Source: Desulfobacterales bacterium C00003060 (GTDB taxonomy: Bacteria > Desulfobacterota > Desulfobacteria > Desulfobacterales > C00003060). From it: a DNA stretch of 7,056 nt. A program made the position numbers and the translations under genes. Under the pieces are notes generated by a model that was not told the DNA's origin, did not search any database, and was given only the letters and a program-made list of their open reading frames with translations. The first letter of the stretch is position 1. Each line of letters opens with the position of its first letter. The stretch covers positions 1,291-8,346 of the forward strand of contig MAXP01000236.1 of the NCBI GenBank assembly GCA_001751085.1. Direction: 5' to 3'. Below are positions 1 to 6,795 of the stretch, piece after piece.

Positions 1-2
1 AA

Positions 3-206
3 ATGACACGAGGAGAAATCCAGGAAAAACTGAGGCTTAGGGATGAAAAACACTTTCGAGAAAACTACCAGCAAATCGGCGTTAAGCTGAGCTTGATCGA
101 AATGACCATCCCCGACAAACCCCGAAGCAGTAAGCAAAAGTGCCGGCTTACCGACACCGGGAAACGGTTACTGGAGTCTATGAGCGAAAGAATGAATACG
201 GCGTGA
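3..206 (+). CDS. C-terminal winged-helix tail of a Fic-family or AlbA/RecG-like ATP-binding regulator (partial, 5' end outside window)
   Basis: The frame reads MTRGEIQEKLRLRDEKHFRE, then IEMTIPDKPRSSKQK and RLTDTGKRLLES, ending at TGA 204-206. The run 'helix, GLKD-like turn, HFRE.Y, LIEMTIPDKP, QK.RLT..G' is the small winged-helix domain known at the C-terminus of Fic-family proteins and of AlbA-type putative DNA-binding ATPases related to RecG. From memory those proteins are several hundred residues long and this module is at their very end, so the ATG at position 3 is probably internal and the gene probably continues upstream. A cysteine stands where these proteins usually have tyrosine (QKCRLT). 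The last residues (about MSERMNTA) may already lie beyond a recombination junction, because the overlapping frame there encodes methyltransferase sequence. The choice between Fic and the ATPase family cannot be made from this tail alone. Confidence 0.55.
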   Translation: MTRGEIQEKLRLRDEKHFRENYQQIGVKLSLIEMTIPDKPRSSKQKCRLTDTGKRLLESMSERMNTA

Positions 207-3067
207 AGAACCTTTACCGCTATCAGAAGATGTTTGCTATTGCAGAAGAAGAAGCGGTTAAACTGTTTTCCGCTATTCCATTCCTGCATGGTGGGCTGTT
301 TGACTGCCTGGACAAGGAAGACGATTCGGGCAAAGTCATCTACGTTGATGGTTTTACCCGCAATGCACAGAAGCTACCCAAGGTCCCCAACTTTCTGTTC
401 TTTTCCGATTACCGAACCCTCGATCTCAGCGATGCCTACGGCGACAAAAAGAGAAAGAAAGAGAAGGTGCGTGGCCTGATCAACCTGCTGACCAGCTATA
501 AATTCACCGTTACCGAGAATACCCCGATCGAAGAGGAAATCGCCCTTGATCCCGAATTGCTCGGAAAGGTCTTCGAGAATCTCCTGGCCAGTTACAATCC
601 CGAAACCGGGACCACTGCCCGCAAGCAGACCGGCTCCTTCTACACGCCTCGTGAAATCGTCAACTACATGGTGGATGAATCGCTGATCGCATACATGGAA
701 GGTCAATTGAAGGCGAAGGTGCCGAAGCTTGCGGAGATGAAGGACCTCCAGGATCTGTTGAGGGAAGTCTTTGCATACACAGAGAAAGTCCATCCTTTCG
801 ATGAAGAGGAAGTTGAAGCCCTCATCGACGCGATCGACACATGCAGGATCCTCGATCCTGCCTGTGGCTCGGGCGCATTCCCGATGGGGGTTCTGCACAA
901 GCTCGTGTTCATACTCGGCAAGCTCGACCCGAACAATGATCGTTGGAAAGAGAAACAGATAGCGAAGGCTGAACAGATTCCGGATGTGTCAGCGCGTGAG
1001 ATTGCGGTCGGCGCTATTGAGAAAGACTTTGAGACTAATGATCTATATTACGGGCGCAAGCTTTACCTGATTGAGAACTGCATCTACGGTGTGGACATTC
1101 AGCCTATCGCCATTCAGATCTCGAAACTGCGCTTCTTCATCTCCCTCATTTGCGATCAGCGCACCAACAAGAACAAAGCCCAGAACTGTGGTGTCCGCCC
1201 GCTGCCGAACCTGGAGACCAAGTTCGTCGCGGCCAATACACTTATTTCCCTGGACCGAGGGAAGGGCCAATTGGTACTGACCGACCTGCGCCTGCCCAAG
1301 TTAGAGAGGAAGCTGGCGGCTGTATGTCACAAACACTTCGCGGCCCAGCGGAGGCGTGACAAGCTCGCCTTGCAGAGGCGCGATGCTGAGATTCGTAAAG
1401 AAATAGCCGGCGTACTCGCAGGTGGCAGCATGAGCGGTGAATCTTCTCACCAGCTCGCCGCATGGGACCCGTACGATCAGAACGCTTCCGCGCCGTTCTT
1501 TGATGTTGAGTGGATGTATGGGATCCAGGACGGCTTTCATGTTGTTATCGGAAATCCGCCCTATGTTCAGATCCAGACATTTTCCAAGGCTCAGAAAGCA
1601 AAGTGGATCGCACAGAACTATCAGACCTATGCCGCCACCGCCGACATTTACTGTCTTTTCTATGAACGTGGTGCCCAGCTTCTCAGAACCGGCGGACATC
1701 TTTGTTACATTACTTCAAACAAGTGGATGCGGGCCAACTATGGCGAATCATTGCGAAAGTACTTTTCAACCAAAGTGAATACTGTCTTCGTGTTCGACTT
1801 CGGAATGGCACAGAACTTCGGCGTCGCCACTACTTACACCTGTATCCTCGAACTAGAGCGTGCCAATTCAAAGAAGCAGACTGTTTGCTGCTATGCCGAC
1901 GACAAGGCCGCCATGGCAGATCCTGAAAGCTACTTCCAAGAAAACGCGCATATGCCGGAGTTGAACGAAAGCTCGTGGGTCGTCGTCACCCCCGAACGCT
2001 ATCGCATCAAGAAAGCCGTCGAGGTGCAGGGTATCCCCCTTGAAAAATGGGATTTGAATATTTATCGCGGAGTTTTGACCGGCTTCAATGAGGCATTCTA
2101 TCTTACGCAGGAACAGCGCGATGAACTCATTGCCAAAGAGCCACAGGCCGAAGAGATTATTGTGCCGCTTTTGCGCGGGCGTTACGTTGGCCGCTACAAA
2201 TCAAATTGGGATCAGGCGTGGATGTTGTTTATTCCATGGCATTTCCCAATTCAGGGGGACCCGTCAATCGTTGGATGCTCTTCTAAGGCTGAAGCCCAGT
2301 TTAAGGCAAAATACCCAATAGGTTACGGACATTTGAATGGGCATAAGTCTAAGCTCGCGAAACGAAACAAGGCAGAAACAGGCATTCGGTATGAGTGGTA
2401 TGCTTTGCAACGTTGGGCTGCAAGTTATTGGCAAGAGTTCCGTAAGCCAAAGATCATCTATCCGAACATGACCAAATACATGCCGTTCTACTATGATGAT
2501 CAGGGTCAATTCTTCGGCAACCAAAAATGTTTCATTATTACTAGCGATAATGAGTCGTTGCCGTATCTGAGAGTTGTGTTGAACTCTTCCCTGTTCCGCT
2601 GCTGTTTCCGCGATAGCTTCCCGGAGTTGTTAGGTAACACCTACGAGCTAAGTAAAGTGTTCTTCCATAAAATCCCGATCAAAAGGCCCGACGCAACGAC
2701 AGTCTCCCTATTTGAAACATTGGTTGATTACATACAGTTTGCAAAAGTCTACGCCAAGAAAACCACATCGAACGGCACGCCCCCTGCCGTCATTGCTGCA
2801 TTTCTGGAAGAGTTGATCGACGCTTGTGTGATGGAAATCTATTTCGCTGACCACATGGCAGAGAAGAAAATAGCTGTTATTGACAAAGTGTGCCAAGCGA
2901 TCAAACCACTCCCAAGAACCGCCTCGGACAGTGCCAAGTGGCAGCAAATCCAATCCTTCCATGAGACAGTCAACGCTCCGAAACACCCGATCCGCAACCG
3001 TATTATGCGGATTCCGATTGATAGCCACGATCTGCTGCGTGTGATCAAGGAAGAAGGGAAAGTCTGA
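140..3067 (+). CDS. Eco57I-type N6-adenine DNA methyltransferase with C-terminal target-recognition region, N-terminally truncated
   Basis: This would transfer methyl groups from S-adenosylmethionine to adenine in a specific DNA site, as in type IIG or single-chain restriction-modification enzymes. Numbering from GTG 140: the pre-catalytic motif FLHGGLFDCLDKE is at 48-60, FYTPREIVNYMVDE starts at 167, motif I DPACGSG is at 239-245, YGVDIQPIAIQISKLRFF starts at 316, and catalytic motif IV NPPY is at 472-475. IYRGVLTGFNEAFYL (641-655) opens a TaqI_C-like specificity region reaching about residue 870. Family members usually carry a few hundred more residues before the FLxGGLFD motif, often including the nuclease or a structural domain. 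Here only about 30 family-like residues precede it, and residues 1-13 are out-of-frame translation of the upstream gene. The true start is therefore uncertain: GTG 140, GTG 203 (overlapping the upstream TGA) or ATG 230. The methyltransferase core looks intact, but restriction activity is probably lost. The coordinates are the maximal open frame. Confidence 0.8.
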   Translation: MPAYRHRETVTGVYERKNEYGVKNLYRYQKMFAIAEEEAVKLFSAIPFLHGGLFDCLDKEDDSGKVIYVDGFTRNAQKLPKVPNFLFFSDYRTLDLSDAYGDKKRKKEKVRGLINLLTSYKFTVTENTPIEEEIALDPELLGKVFENLLASYNPETGTTARKQTGSFYTPREIVNYMVDESLIAYMEGQLKAKVPKLAEMKDLQDLLREVFAYTEKVHPFDEEEVEALIDAIDTCRILDPACGSGAFPMGVLHKLVFILGKLDPNNDRWKEKQIAKAEQIPDVSAREIAVGAIEKDFETNDLYYGRKLYLIENCIYGVDIQPIAIQISKLRFFISLICDQRTNKNKAQNCGVRPLPNLETKFVAANTLISLDRGKGQLVLTDLRLPKLERKLAAVCHKHFAAQRRRDKLALQRRDAEIRKEIAGVLAGGSMSGESSHQLAAWDPYDQNASAPFFDVEWMYGIQDGFHVVIGNPPYVQIQTFSKAQKAKWIAQNYQTYAATADIYCLFYERGAQLLRTGGHLCYITSNKWMRANYGESLRKYFSTKVNTVFVFDFGMAQNFGVATTYTCILELERANSKKQTVCCYADDKAAMADPESYFQENAHMPELNESSWVVVTPERYRIKKAVEVQGIPLEKWDLNIYRGVLTGFNEAFYLTQEQRDELIAKEPQAEEIIVPLLRGRYVGRYKSNWDQAWMLFIPWHFPIQGDPSIVGCSSKAEAQFKAKYPIGYGHLNGHKSKLAKRNKAETGIRYEWYALQRWAASYWQEFRKPKIIYPNMTKYMPFYYDDQGQFFGNQKCFIITSDNESLPYLRVVLNSSLFRCCFRDSFPELLGNTYELSKVFFHKIPIKRPDATTVSLFETLVDYIQFAKVYAKKTTSNGTPPAVIAAFLEELIDACVMEIYFADHMAEKKIAVIDKVCQAIKPLPRTASDSAKWQQIQSFHETVNAPKHPIRNRIMRIPIDSHDLLRVIKEEGKV

Positions 3068-3068
3068 G

Positions 3069-3167
3069 GTGAAACGCATCTATTCCATTGACCTGAAGCG
3101 CTTCAAGGCATTTCGCGATACATCGTCTATCGAACTGGGGGGAAGGAACCTGTTTCTCTACGGATAG
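3069..3167 (+). pseudogene. 5' fragment of an SMC/RecF-like AAA ATPase gene, cut just before Walker A
   Basis: A GTG one base after the methylase stop opens a 32-codon frame reading VKRIYSIDLKRFKAF, then IELGGRNLFLYG, then TAG. This matches the first strand of RecF/SMC-type AAA ATPases, where 'i..i.l..FkaF.d...i.l...nl.lyG' leads straight into ENGSGKS. The stop replaces the first residue of that P-loop, so no ATPase can be made. A plausible ribosome binding stretch (AAGAAGGG, 3051-3058) lies inside the methylase end, so this was probably the next gene of the methylase operon. The rest of the gene is not in the window: the AT-rich four-gene block starts 5 bases later. The family assignment rests on a short but characteristic N-terminus. 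The loss of the remainder is directly visible. Confidence 0.65.
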
Positions 3168-3172
3168 CATAC

Positions 3173-4474
3173 ATGATGAAAACAACTATAAAAACCTCCT
3201 CTTTGCCATCTAGAAAGTTCTATTTTCTGGACTATTTCTTTATTTTTCTTAGTAGCGTTGAAAAAAACATAATCCAGGACGAAGTGTTTAATGCATTCAA
3301 AATTCTCAAGCAAGAATACCGACTTGGTGAATCAAAATACAAAAAACTGGAAGAGGTTGAGAATCCTACTTTGCGTCAACAACAACGTTATCGCTATACG
3401 TTTAATAAGGTGATGGACGAGTGCAAGGAGTATGGCCTTCTTATCGAGGAGGAGGATCACACAATTCATCTGACAGAAGAAGGTAAAAGACTCTTGCTTC
3501 AGTATCGTACAGAAGGAATTCGCGCATTCAATCTCTCTGTCTTCAGACTGATGGAAGATGCACATAAGGCATTTCGAACACTCGTTGAATTTTTATACGA
3601 AGCGAATTCAAAAGGTTCGGGGGTGTTGGTATTTCCACATTATTCCCCATTGGAATTGCATTTTAATAGGAGAAATATCCAAACAACAAAAGACATGATT
3701 CTCTACACGGAGTCCCTTGTAAAAAAACTCCGGGGAGACATTGAGCGATATTTGAAATGCAATGTTGATTTGACCAAAAAAAACCAGGAGCTTTTGAAAA
3801 AGATTACTCACGATGGTCTTTTACCTAAAAGTTCATCAGGACGGTTTGACCCCAAAGAGTACAACAAGATAACAAAACGTATCCGTGACTTCTGGCTTAC
3901 GTATTTTCTCCAGGAACTTTATAAATGCCCCTACTCTATGACCTCCTTCGATTTATGGGGATATCGGGCCAGACAGATCGGTGTGATTCAGGCAACGGAA
4001 TCTTACCCATTTATCAACGGGAAGCTGGTTTATCCCACATCTGTGGTTCTTGATGCTGTTCATTCGGATGATTTCTCAGAAATATACCATTATTTGGACG
4101 GTAAACGTCTCTTTGTTCATAAGCCAACCCTTGGAGATGAGGAAGAAAGTCCATACAAAAACAAGTTCGTTGATACCCTTGTTAAAGGTTATTTTGATTT
4201 GAAACGTCAAGTACGATACAACTTTATCAACCTGGCATCATTACGGGAGATTGTTTGCTTCAGGTTGAAAATATCCATGCATACTTTTGAAGAAACACTG
4301 AATGAAATATATCGCCTGAACCTTTCCGGACAGCTCAAGATTCGCATCTCGCTTGAGGTAGACAAACTACCGGAAGAAACCAGTGCGATGTATATGAAAC
4401 ATGAACCCGTCATGGTGGATGGCAGTTATCGGAATATTATTGCCATTGACGTTGCCAAAGGAGGGCCAAAATAA
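3173..4474 (+). CDS. 433-residue protein with winged-helix-like N- and C-terminal regions; first gene of a four-gene operon
   Basis: No named family recognised. Residues about 36-112 (VFNAFKILKQEYRLG, then VMDECKEYGLLIEEEDHTIH, LTEEGKRLL) have the helix-helix-wing layout of winged-helix DNA-binding domains, with 'HLTEEGKRLL' as the typical last strand and helix. Residues 120-260 are mostly helical and basic, with a charged stretch at 180-212. Residues about 353-395 (LREIVCFRLKISMHTFEETL, then LNLSGQLKIRISLE) look like a second winged helix, followed by a short strand-rich tail. An aromatic patch (16-28) is too short for a confident membrane span. Start: tandem ATGs at 3173 and 3176, with no Shine-Dalgarno at normal spacing. 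The frame is open back to 3092, so a lost native 5' end cannot be excluded. Its stop overlaps the ATPase start by one base. Inferred role: nucleic-acid-binding or specificity partner of the ATPase. Confidence 0.8.
   Translation: MMKTTIKTSSLPSRKFYFLDYFFIFLSSVEKNIIQDEVFNAFKILKQEYRLGESKYKKLEEVENPTLRQQQRYRYTFNKVMDECKEYGLLIEEEDHTIHLTEEGKRLLLQYRTEGIRAFNLSVFRLMEDAHKAFRTLVEFLYEANSKGSGVLVFPHYSPLELHFNRRNIQTTKDMILYTESLVKKLRGDIERYLKCNVDLTKKNQELLKKITHDGLLPKSSSGRFDPKEYNKITKRIRDFWLTYFLQELYKCPYSMTSFDLWGYRARQIGVIQATESYPFINGKLVYPTSVVLDAVHSDDFSEIYHYLDGKRLFVHKPTLGDEEESPYKNKFVDTLVKGYFDLKRQVRYNFINLASLREIVCFRLKISMHTFEETLNEIYRLNLSGQLKIRISLEVDKLPEETSAMYMKHEPVMVDGSYRNIIAIDVAKGGPK
4457..4465 (+). promoter_or_regulatory. 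Strong ribosome binding site for the AAA+ ATPase gene
   Basis: AAAGGAGGG lies inside the end of the preceding gene, eight bases before ATG 4474. It fixes the ATPase start and, with the TAATG stop-start overlap, argues for coupled translation of the two genes. It is the best Shine-Dalgarno in the operon. Confidence 0.75.
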
Positions 4475-5865
4475 TGAGCAAGTTACGTCGAAAGCCCAAG
4501 CAACAACAAAATGTTGACTTGGAAGCCAAATATCAACGGTTTGCTTTAACAGAGAACCCATTCCCAACGAGTCCGGTAAATAAGGACTCAACAGACCGTC
4601 GCATAAATGGCAAGATCTATGAGGCTGACATCAGAAGTAAGGAATACGAGAAAATAGAAACAGCGTTTCTGAAAGCACCTCAGACAGACCCATCACATCT
4701 TCGTCTTGGGTATATCATGGATACGTCATATATAGGACGAGGAAATGGTAAATCGGCGTTTCTTGTAAACATTATTGACCGGATTAACCAAGAATACTGT
4801 CTGGATATTTCTGACGAAGCCAACAAGTGTTTTGCGGTGTATGTGGCGCCTGAACCCGGCGGACGAACAAAAAGGTTTGATAGTTTCGTTGACCTGCTTT
4901 TTGAGGCAATTTATTCTTCCGGCATCATTGCCTCATCCCTTGCAAGTATGAGACTTGATGCGATTGCCGAGGCTTATCCGGATGTGAATATAAATGAAGA
5001 TGACGAGCAGAAATTGATTAAATCTCTTAACTCAGAGGAATGGCTCAGAGAACGGGGTATTGAATCCCGAAAACTGATGGAAGTCATCTGGAAGAATGAA
5101 TTCTTGCAGAAAATTCCTGACGTATTTCCACTGATTTCATCTCGACATGGATTGTTTGATTCATTCATTTCAGTAGAGTCTTTCCTGACTGCCTATCAAA
5201 ATTCAAAGAAGGGGCGGGAAAAACTTGATTTTGTTTTTTCTTATCTTGTTCAAATGTTTATGGCATCAGGTTTCAATGGTGCATACATCTTCGTCGATGA
5301 TTTCGAAAGAGTGCCGGACTTTCAAAGTGGACGTCAGAGGCGTGATTTTGCTGCTGAGCTTAGATCGGTTTTATTAGATGGTCCATACGAAAACGCTCGG
5401 TATGGATTCTTTAACTTGTTTCTTGTCTTGCATGCTGGTGTTCCAGCGCTTATTTCGGAAGCTTGGTCAAGCTCAGGGTTGGACCAGCGTTATCCACTAT
5501 CTCCCAAAGTTGCATCTCCTCACCTTATTCCTTTTGAAAAACTTAGTCGTGAACATGTTAGTCTACTGATCAAGAAGTATCTTGATGAGTATAGGAGTGA
5601 CTCGTTTTTAGGTAATGATCTGACTCCGTTTACGCTTAGAGCAATAGATATTATTGCTGAAGCAAATGAGTACAATGCGGCAAAAATTCTCAGAACTTGT
5701 TCTGCGCTGGTTGAAGAGTCTTTAACTGATGATAGAAATAATATTGACGAAGATTTTGTTCGTACTGAGATTGAAAAACGTGAAGGGGTGGTGTCGAGAG
5801 AAGAACCATCCTTGGATGATTCAAGTGCAACGGACCTCATGCAAAAAGCAACTGATGGACGATAA
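4474..5865 (+). CDS. AAA+ family ATPase (Orc/TniB-like P-loop NTPase) of the four-gene operon
   Basis: Predicted ATP-hydrolysing switch or motor. After a basic N-terminus (1-15) comes FALTENPFPTSP (23-34), a lead-in resembling the 'F.l..NPF' found before P-loops of ExeA/TniB/Orc-type ATPases. Walker A is Y-I-GRGNGKS with G88, K93 and S94. The first glycine of the canonical GxxxxGKS is isoleucine (I87), an unusual but plausible loop. Walker B is YIFVDDFERV (271-280) with D275, D276 and a catalytic-type E278. LFLVLHAG (315-322) fits sensor 1, and R339 in LDQRYPL is an arginine-finger candidate before IPFEKLSREHVSLLIKKYL, which fits the lid helices. An inserted helical region at about 150-265, acidic around 174-190, separates Walker A and B. 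The gene follows its partner with a 1-base overlap and precedes the small gene by 2 bases. The exact family is not recognised; it is not obviously BrxC, BrxD or TnsC. Confidence 0.85.
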   Translation: MSKLRRKPKQQQNVDLEAKYQRFALTENPFPTSPVNKDSTDRRINGKIYEADIRSKEYEKIETAFLKAPQTDPSHLRLGYIMDTSYIGRGNGKSAFLVNIIDRINQEYCLDISDEANKCFAVYVAPEPGGRTKRFDSFVDLLFEAIYSSGIIASSLASMRLDAIAEAYPDVNINEDDEQKLIKSLNSEEWLRERGIESRKLMEVIWKNEFLQKIPDVFPLISSRHGLFDSFISVESFLTAYQNSKKGREKLDFVFSYLVQMFMASGFNGAYIFVDDFERVPDFQSGRQRRDFAAELRSVLLDGPYENARYGFFNLFLVLHAGVPALISEAWSSSGLDQRYPLSPKVASPHLIPFEKLSREHVSLLIKKYLDEYRSDSFLGNDLTPFTLRAIDIIAEANEYNAAKILRTCSALVEESLTDDRNNIDEDFVRTEIEKREGVVSREEPSLDDSSATDLMQKATDGR

Positions 5866-5867
5866 AT

Positions 5868-6248
5868 ATGAATTATTGTTTGAATAGCACGGAGTTAGAA
5901 TATCTTTTGCTGTTACATTTGGAAGACAAGGCTATTGAGAATGTAACTCTTAAATCACTTCTTGATAATGCCGTTCAATGGCAAGATAAACTTCTGTGCC
6001 TGACCTTTTCCTTTGCGAGAATTCTTGAAAGACGGCGTAGTTCAGCGTCATTGACTCAGACGATGATACCGGAACTGTTTTCCATGCCGGAGAAAATGTT
6101 TATAGATATACAAGAATGCGGTGAAGATTTTGTGGATTATATGCTGCGACACGAACATTCCGGTGAGATTGATTTGGAAATATCGCTTCTGACAGTTGCA
6201 AGGAAATTATCGGAACATTGTTATGGAAAAGAAACGTTACGTGATTGA
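5868..6248 (+). CDS. Small hypothetical protein (126 residues) between the ATPase and the PIN nuclease
   Basis: Not recognised. It starts at ATG 5868, two bases after the ATPase stop, with only a weak purine stretch upstream, so translation is probably coupled. The protein is predicted almost entirely helical: leucine-rich helix 8-20 (TELEYLLLLHLED), helix 28-58 ending in RILERRR, a loop around 58-66, then helices 74-95 and 102-118. It has no signal peptide and no evident catalytic motif. Its last 26 bases overlap the PIN gene, which is typical of tightly stoichiometric partners. It could be an inhibitor (antitoxin-like) or adaptor of the PIN protein, or a small subunit of the ATPase complex, but it does not resemble the ribbon-helix-helix, AbrB or Phd-type VapB antitoxins. 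Base composition matches the rest of the operon. Confidence 0.75.
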   Translation: MNYCLNSTELEYLLLLHLEDKAIENVTLKSLLDNAVQWQDKLLCLTFSFARILERRRSSASLTQTMIPELFSMPEKMFIDIQECGEDFVDYMLRHEHSGEIDLEISLLTVARKLSEHCYGKETLRD

Positions 6249-6693
6249 TACAAACGGACTCATCTCTTTTTTTGCTGGAGTGTTTGAAGATACACTTGGG
6301 TTTGATGATTCAACATTGATATCTAAAAAAGCAAGAAACGCTATTCAAGAGGCAGTTTATTCCTCAGAAGGTGCTGTGTTGTTGAGTGTTCCATCGATCG
6401 TTTTTATCGAGATATATGAAAAGTGGCTACGATCAGGTGAGTTTTCTAGTAAGTTTTTCTATGAAGTTTTCACTCCACTAAAGCAGTCTCCGAATGTTGA
6501 AATTCGTGCGATAGATCAAGAGGTCCTAGAGAATTTGCTTGCTGTTGACGGATGTCTTGCAGAACATGACCTGCACGATAAAATCGTTGTGGCTTCAGCT
6601 ATAACATTAGAGTGTTCAATAATTACTGTTGACCACAAAATTATAGAATTTGTGGGGAATGGGGACGGAAAAATACCTGACGTGCTTAATTAA
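6223..6693 (+). CDS. PIN-domain ribonuclease (VapC-like fold), last gene of the four-gene operon
   Basis: Predicted metal-dependent endoribonuclease. The full PIN acidic set is visible: D9 in YVIDTNGLISFF, E63 in SIVFIEIYEKW, D119 in HDLHDKIVVASAI (with D116 nearby), and D137 in SIITVDHKI. Length (156) is close to the usual 130-150 of VapC-type proteins. ATG 6223 is preferred over TTG 6196 in the same frame because MEKKRYVIDTNG places the first strand at the N-terminus as in the family. AAGGAAAT at 6200-6207 is a somewhat distant ribosome binding candidate. The gene overlaps the 126-residue gene by 26 bases. In this context the protein is the likely effector: an RNase held inactive by its partners and released on a trigger. 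That role is inferred; a conventional toxin-antitoxin pair with the upstream small gene is the alternative. Confidence 0.85.
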   Translation: MEKKRYVIDTNGLISFFAGVFEDTLGFDDSTLISKKARNAIQEAVYSSEGAVLLSVPSIVFIEIYEKWLRSGEFSSKFFYEVFTPLKQSPNVEIRAIDQEVLENLLAVDGCLAEHDLHDKIVVASAITLECSIITVDHKIIEFVGNGDGKIPDVLN

Positions 6694-6707
6694 TATTTGT
6701 GAGGAAC

Positions 6708-6795
6708 ATTGCGAATCTGCCGTTGACTCTTGAAGGGCAACCCAGCCCAGACGACGCTGTTCGATTTCATGGAAGGAGGGGCCGGGGATGAATGA
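6708..6795 (+). pseudogene. Frameshifted C-terminal relic of an unidentified gene
   Basis: After the operon the sequence becomes GC-rich again. One frame (from about 6708) reads IANLPLTLEG and then turns into arginine-rich nonsense. The next frame from 6736 reads GNPAQTTLFDFMEGGAGDE and stops at TGA 6793-6795, overlapping the RhuM start by eight bases in the way of a normal operon junction. Removing one G from the GGG run at 6735-6737 joins both pieces into one plausible C-terminal tail. The parent gene is not identifiable from about 27 residues; its upstream part is missing or replaced by the operon. Confidence 0.3.
6773..6781 (+). promoter_or_regulatory. Strong ribosome binding site for the RhuM-like gene
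   Basis: AAGGAGGGG ends six bases before ATG 6788, fixing the start of the RhuM-like frame. It also lies inside the C-terminal relic of the preceding gene, so the two once formed an operon. Confidence 0.6.

Noticed and set aside
374..898. 174-codon open frame on the minus strand
   Set aside because: It lies wholly opposite the methylase core with its conserved motifs, so it is a shadow frame.
140..3067. Type I HsdM or BREX PglX methylase
   Set aside because: No HsdS gene and no BREX partners are visible, and the TaqI_C-like tail after NPPY fits a single-chain Eco57I-type enzyme better; PglX relatives cannot be fully excluded without a search.
3088..3122. TTGACC resembling a -35 box upstream of the operon, with GATACA downstream
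   Set aside because: The spacing is about 23 bases and no good -10 lies 16-18 bases downstream; it is also the coding sequence of the ATPase remnant.
4474..5865. Transposition AAA+ regulator (TnsC/TniB) of a Tn7-like element
   Set aside because: No transposase gene or element ends are seen, and the neighbours are a PIN RNase and a winged-helix-like protein; the similarity is only at the level of the AAA+ fold.
6212..6711. Direct repeat GGAACATTG at 6212-6220 and 6703-6711
   Set aside because: Nine bases, with one copy inside coding sequence and neither at a matching pair of junctions; chance is the simpler explanation.
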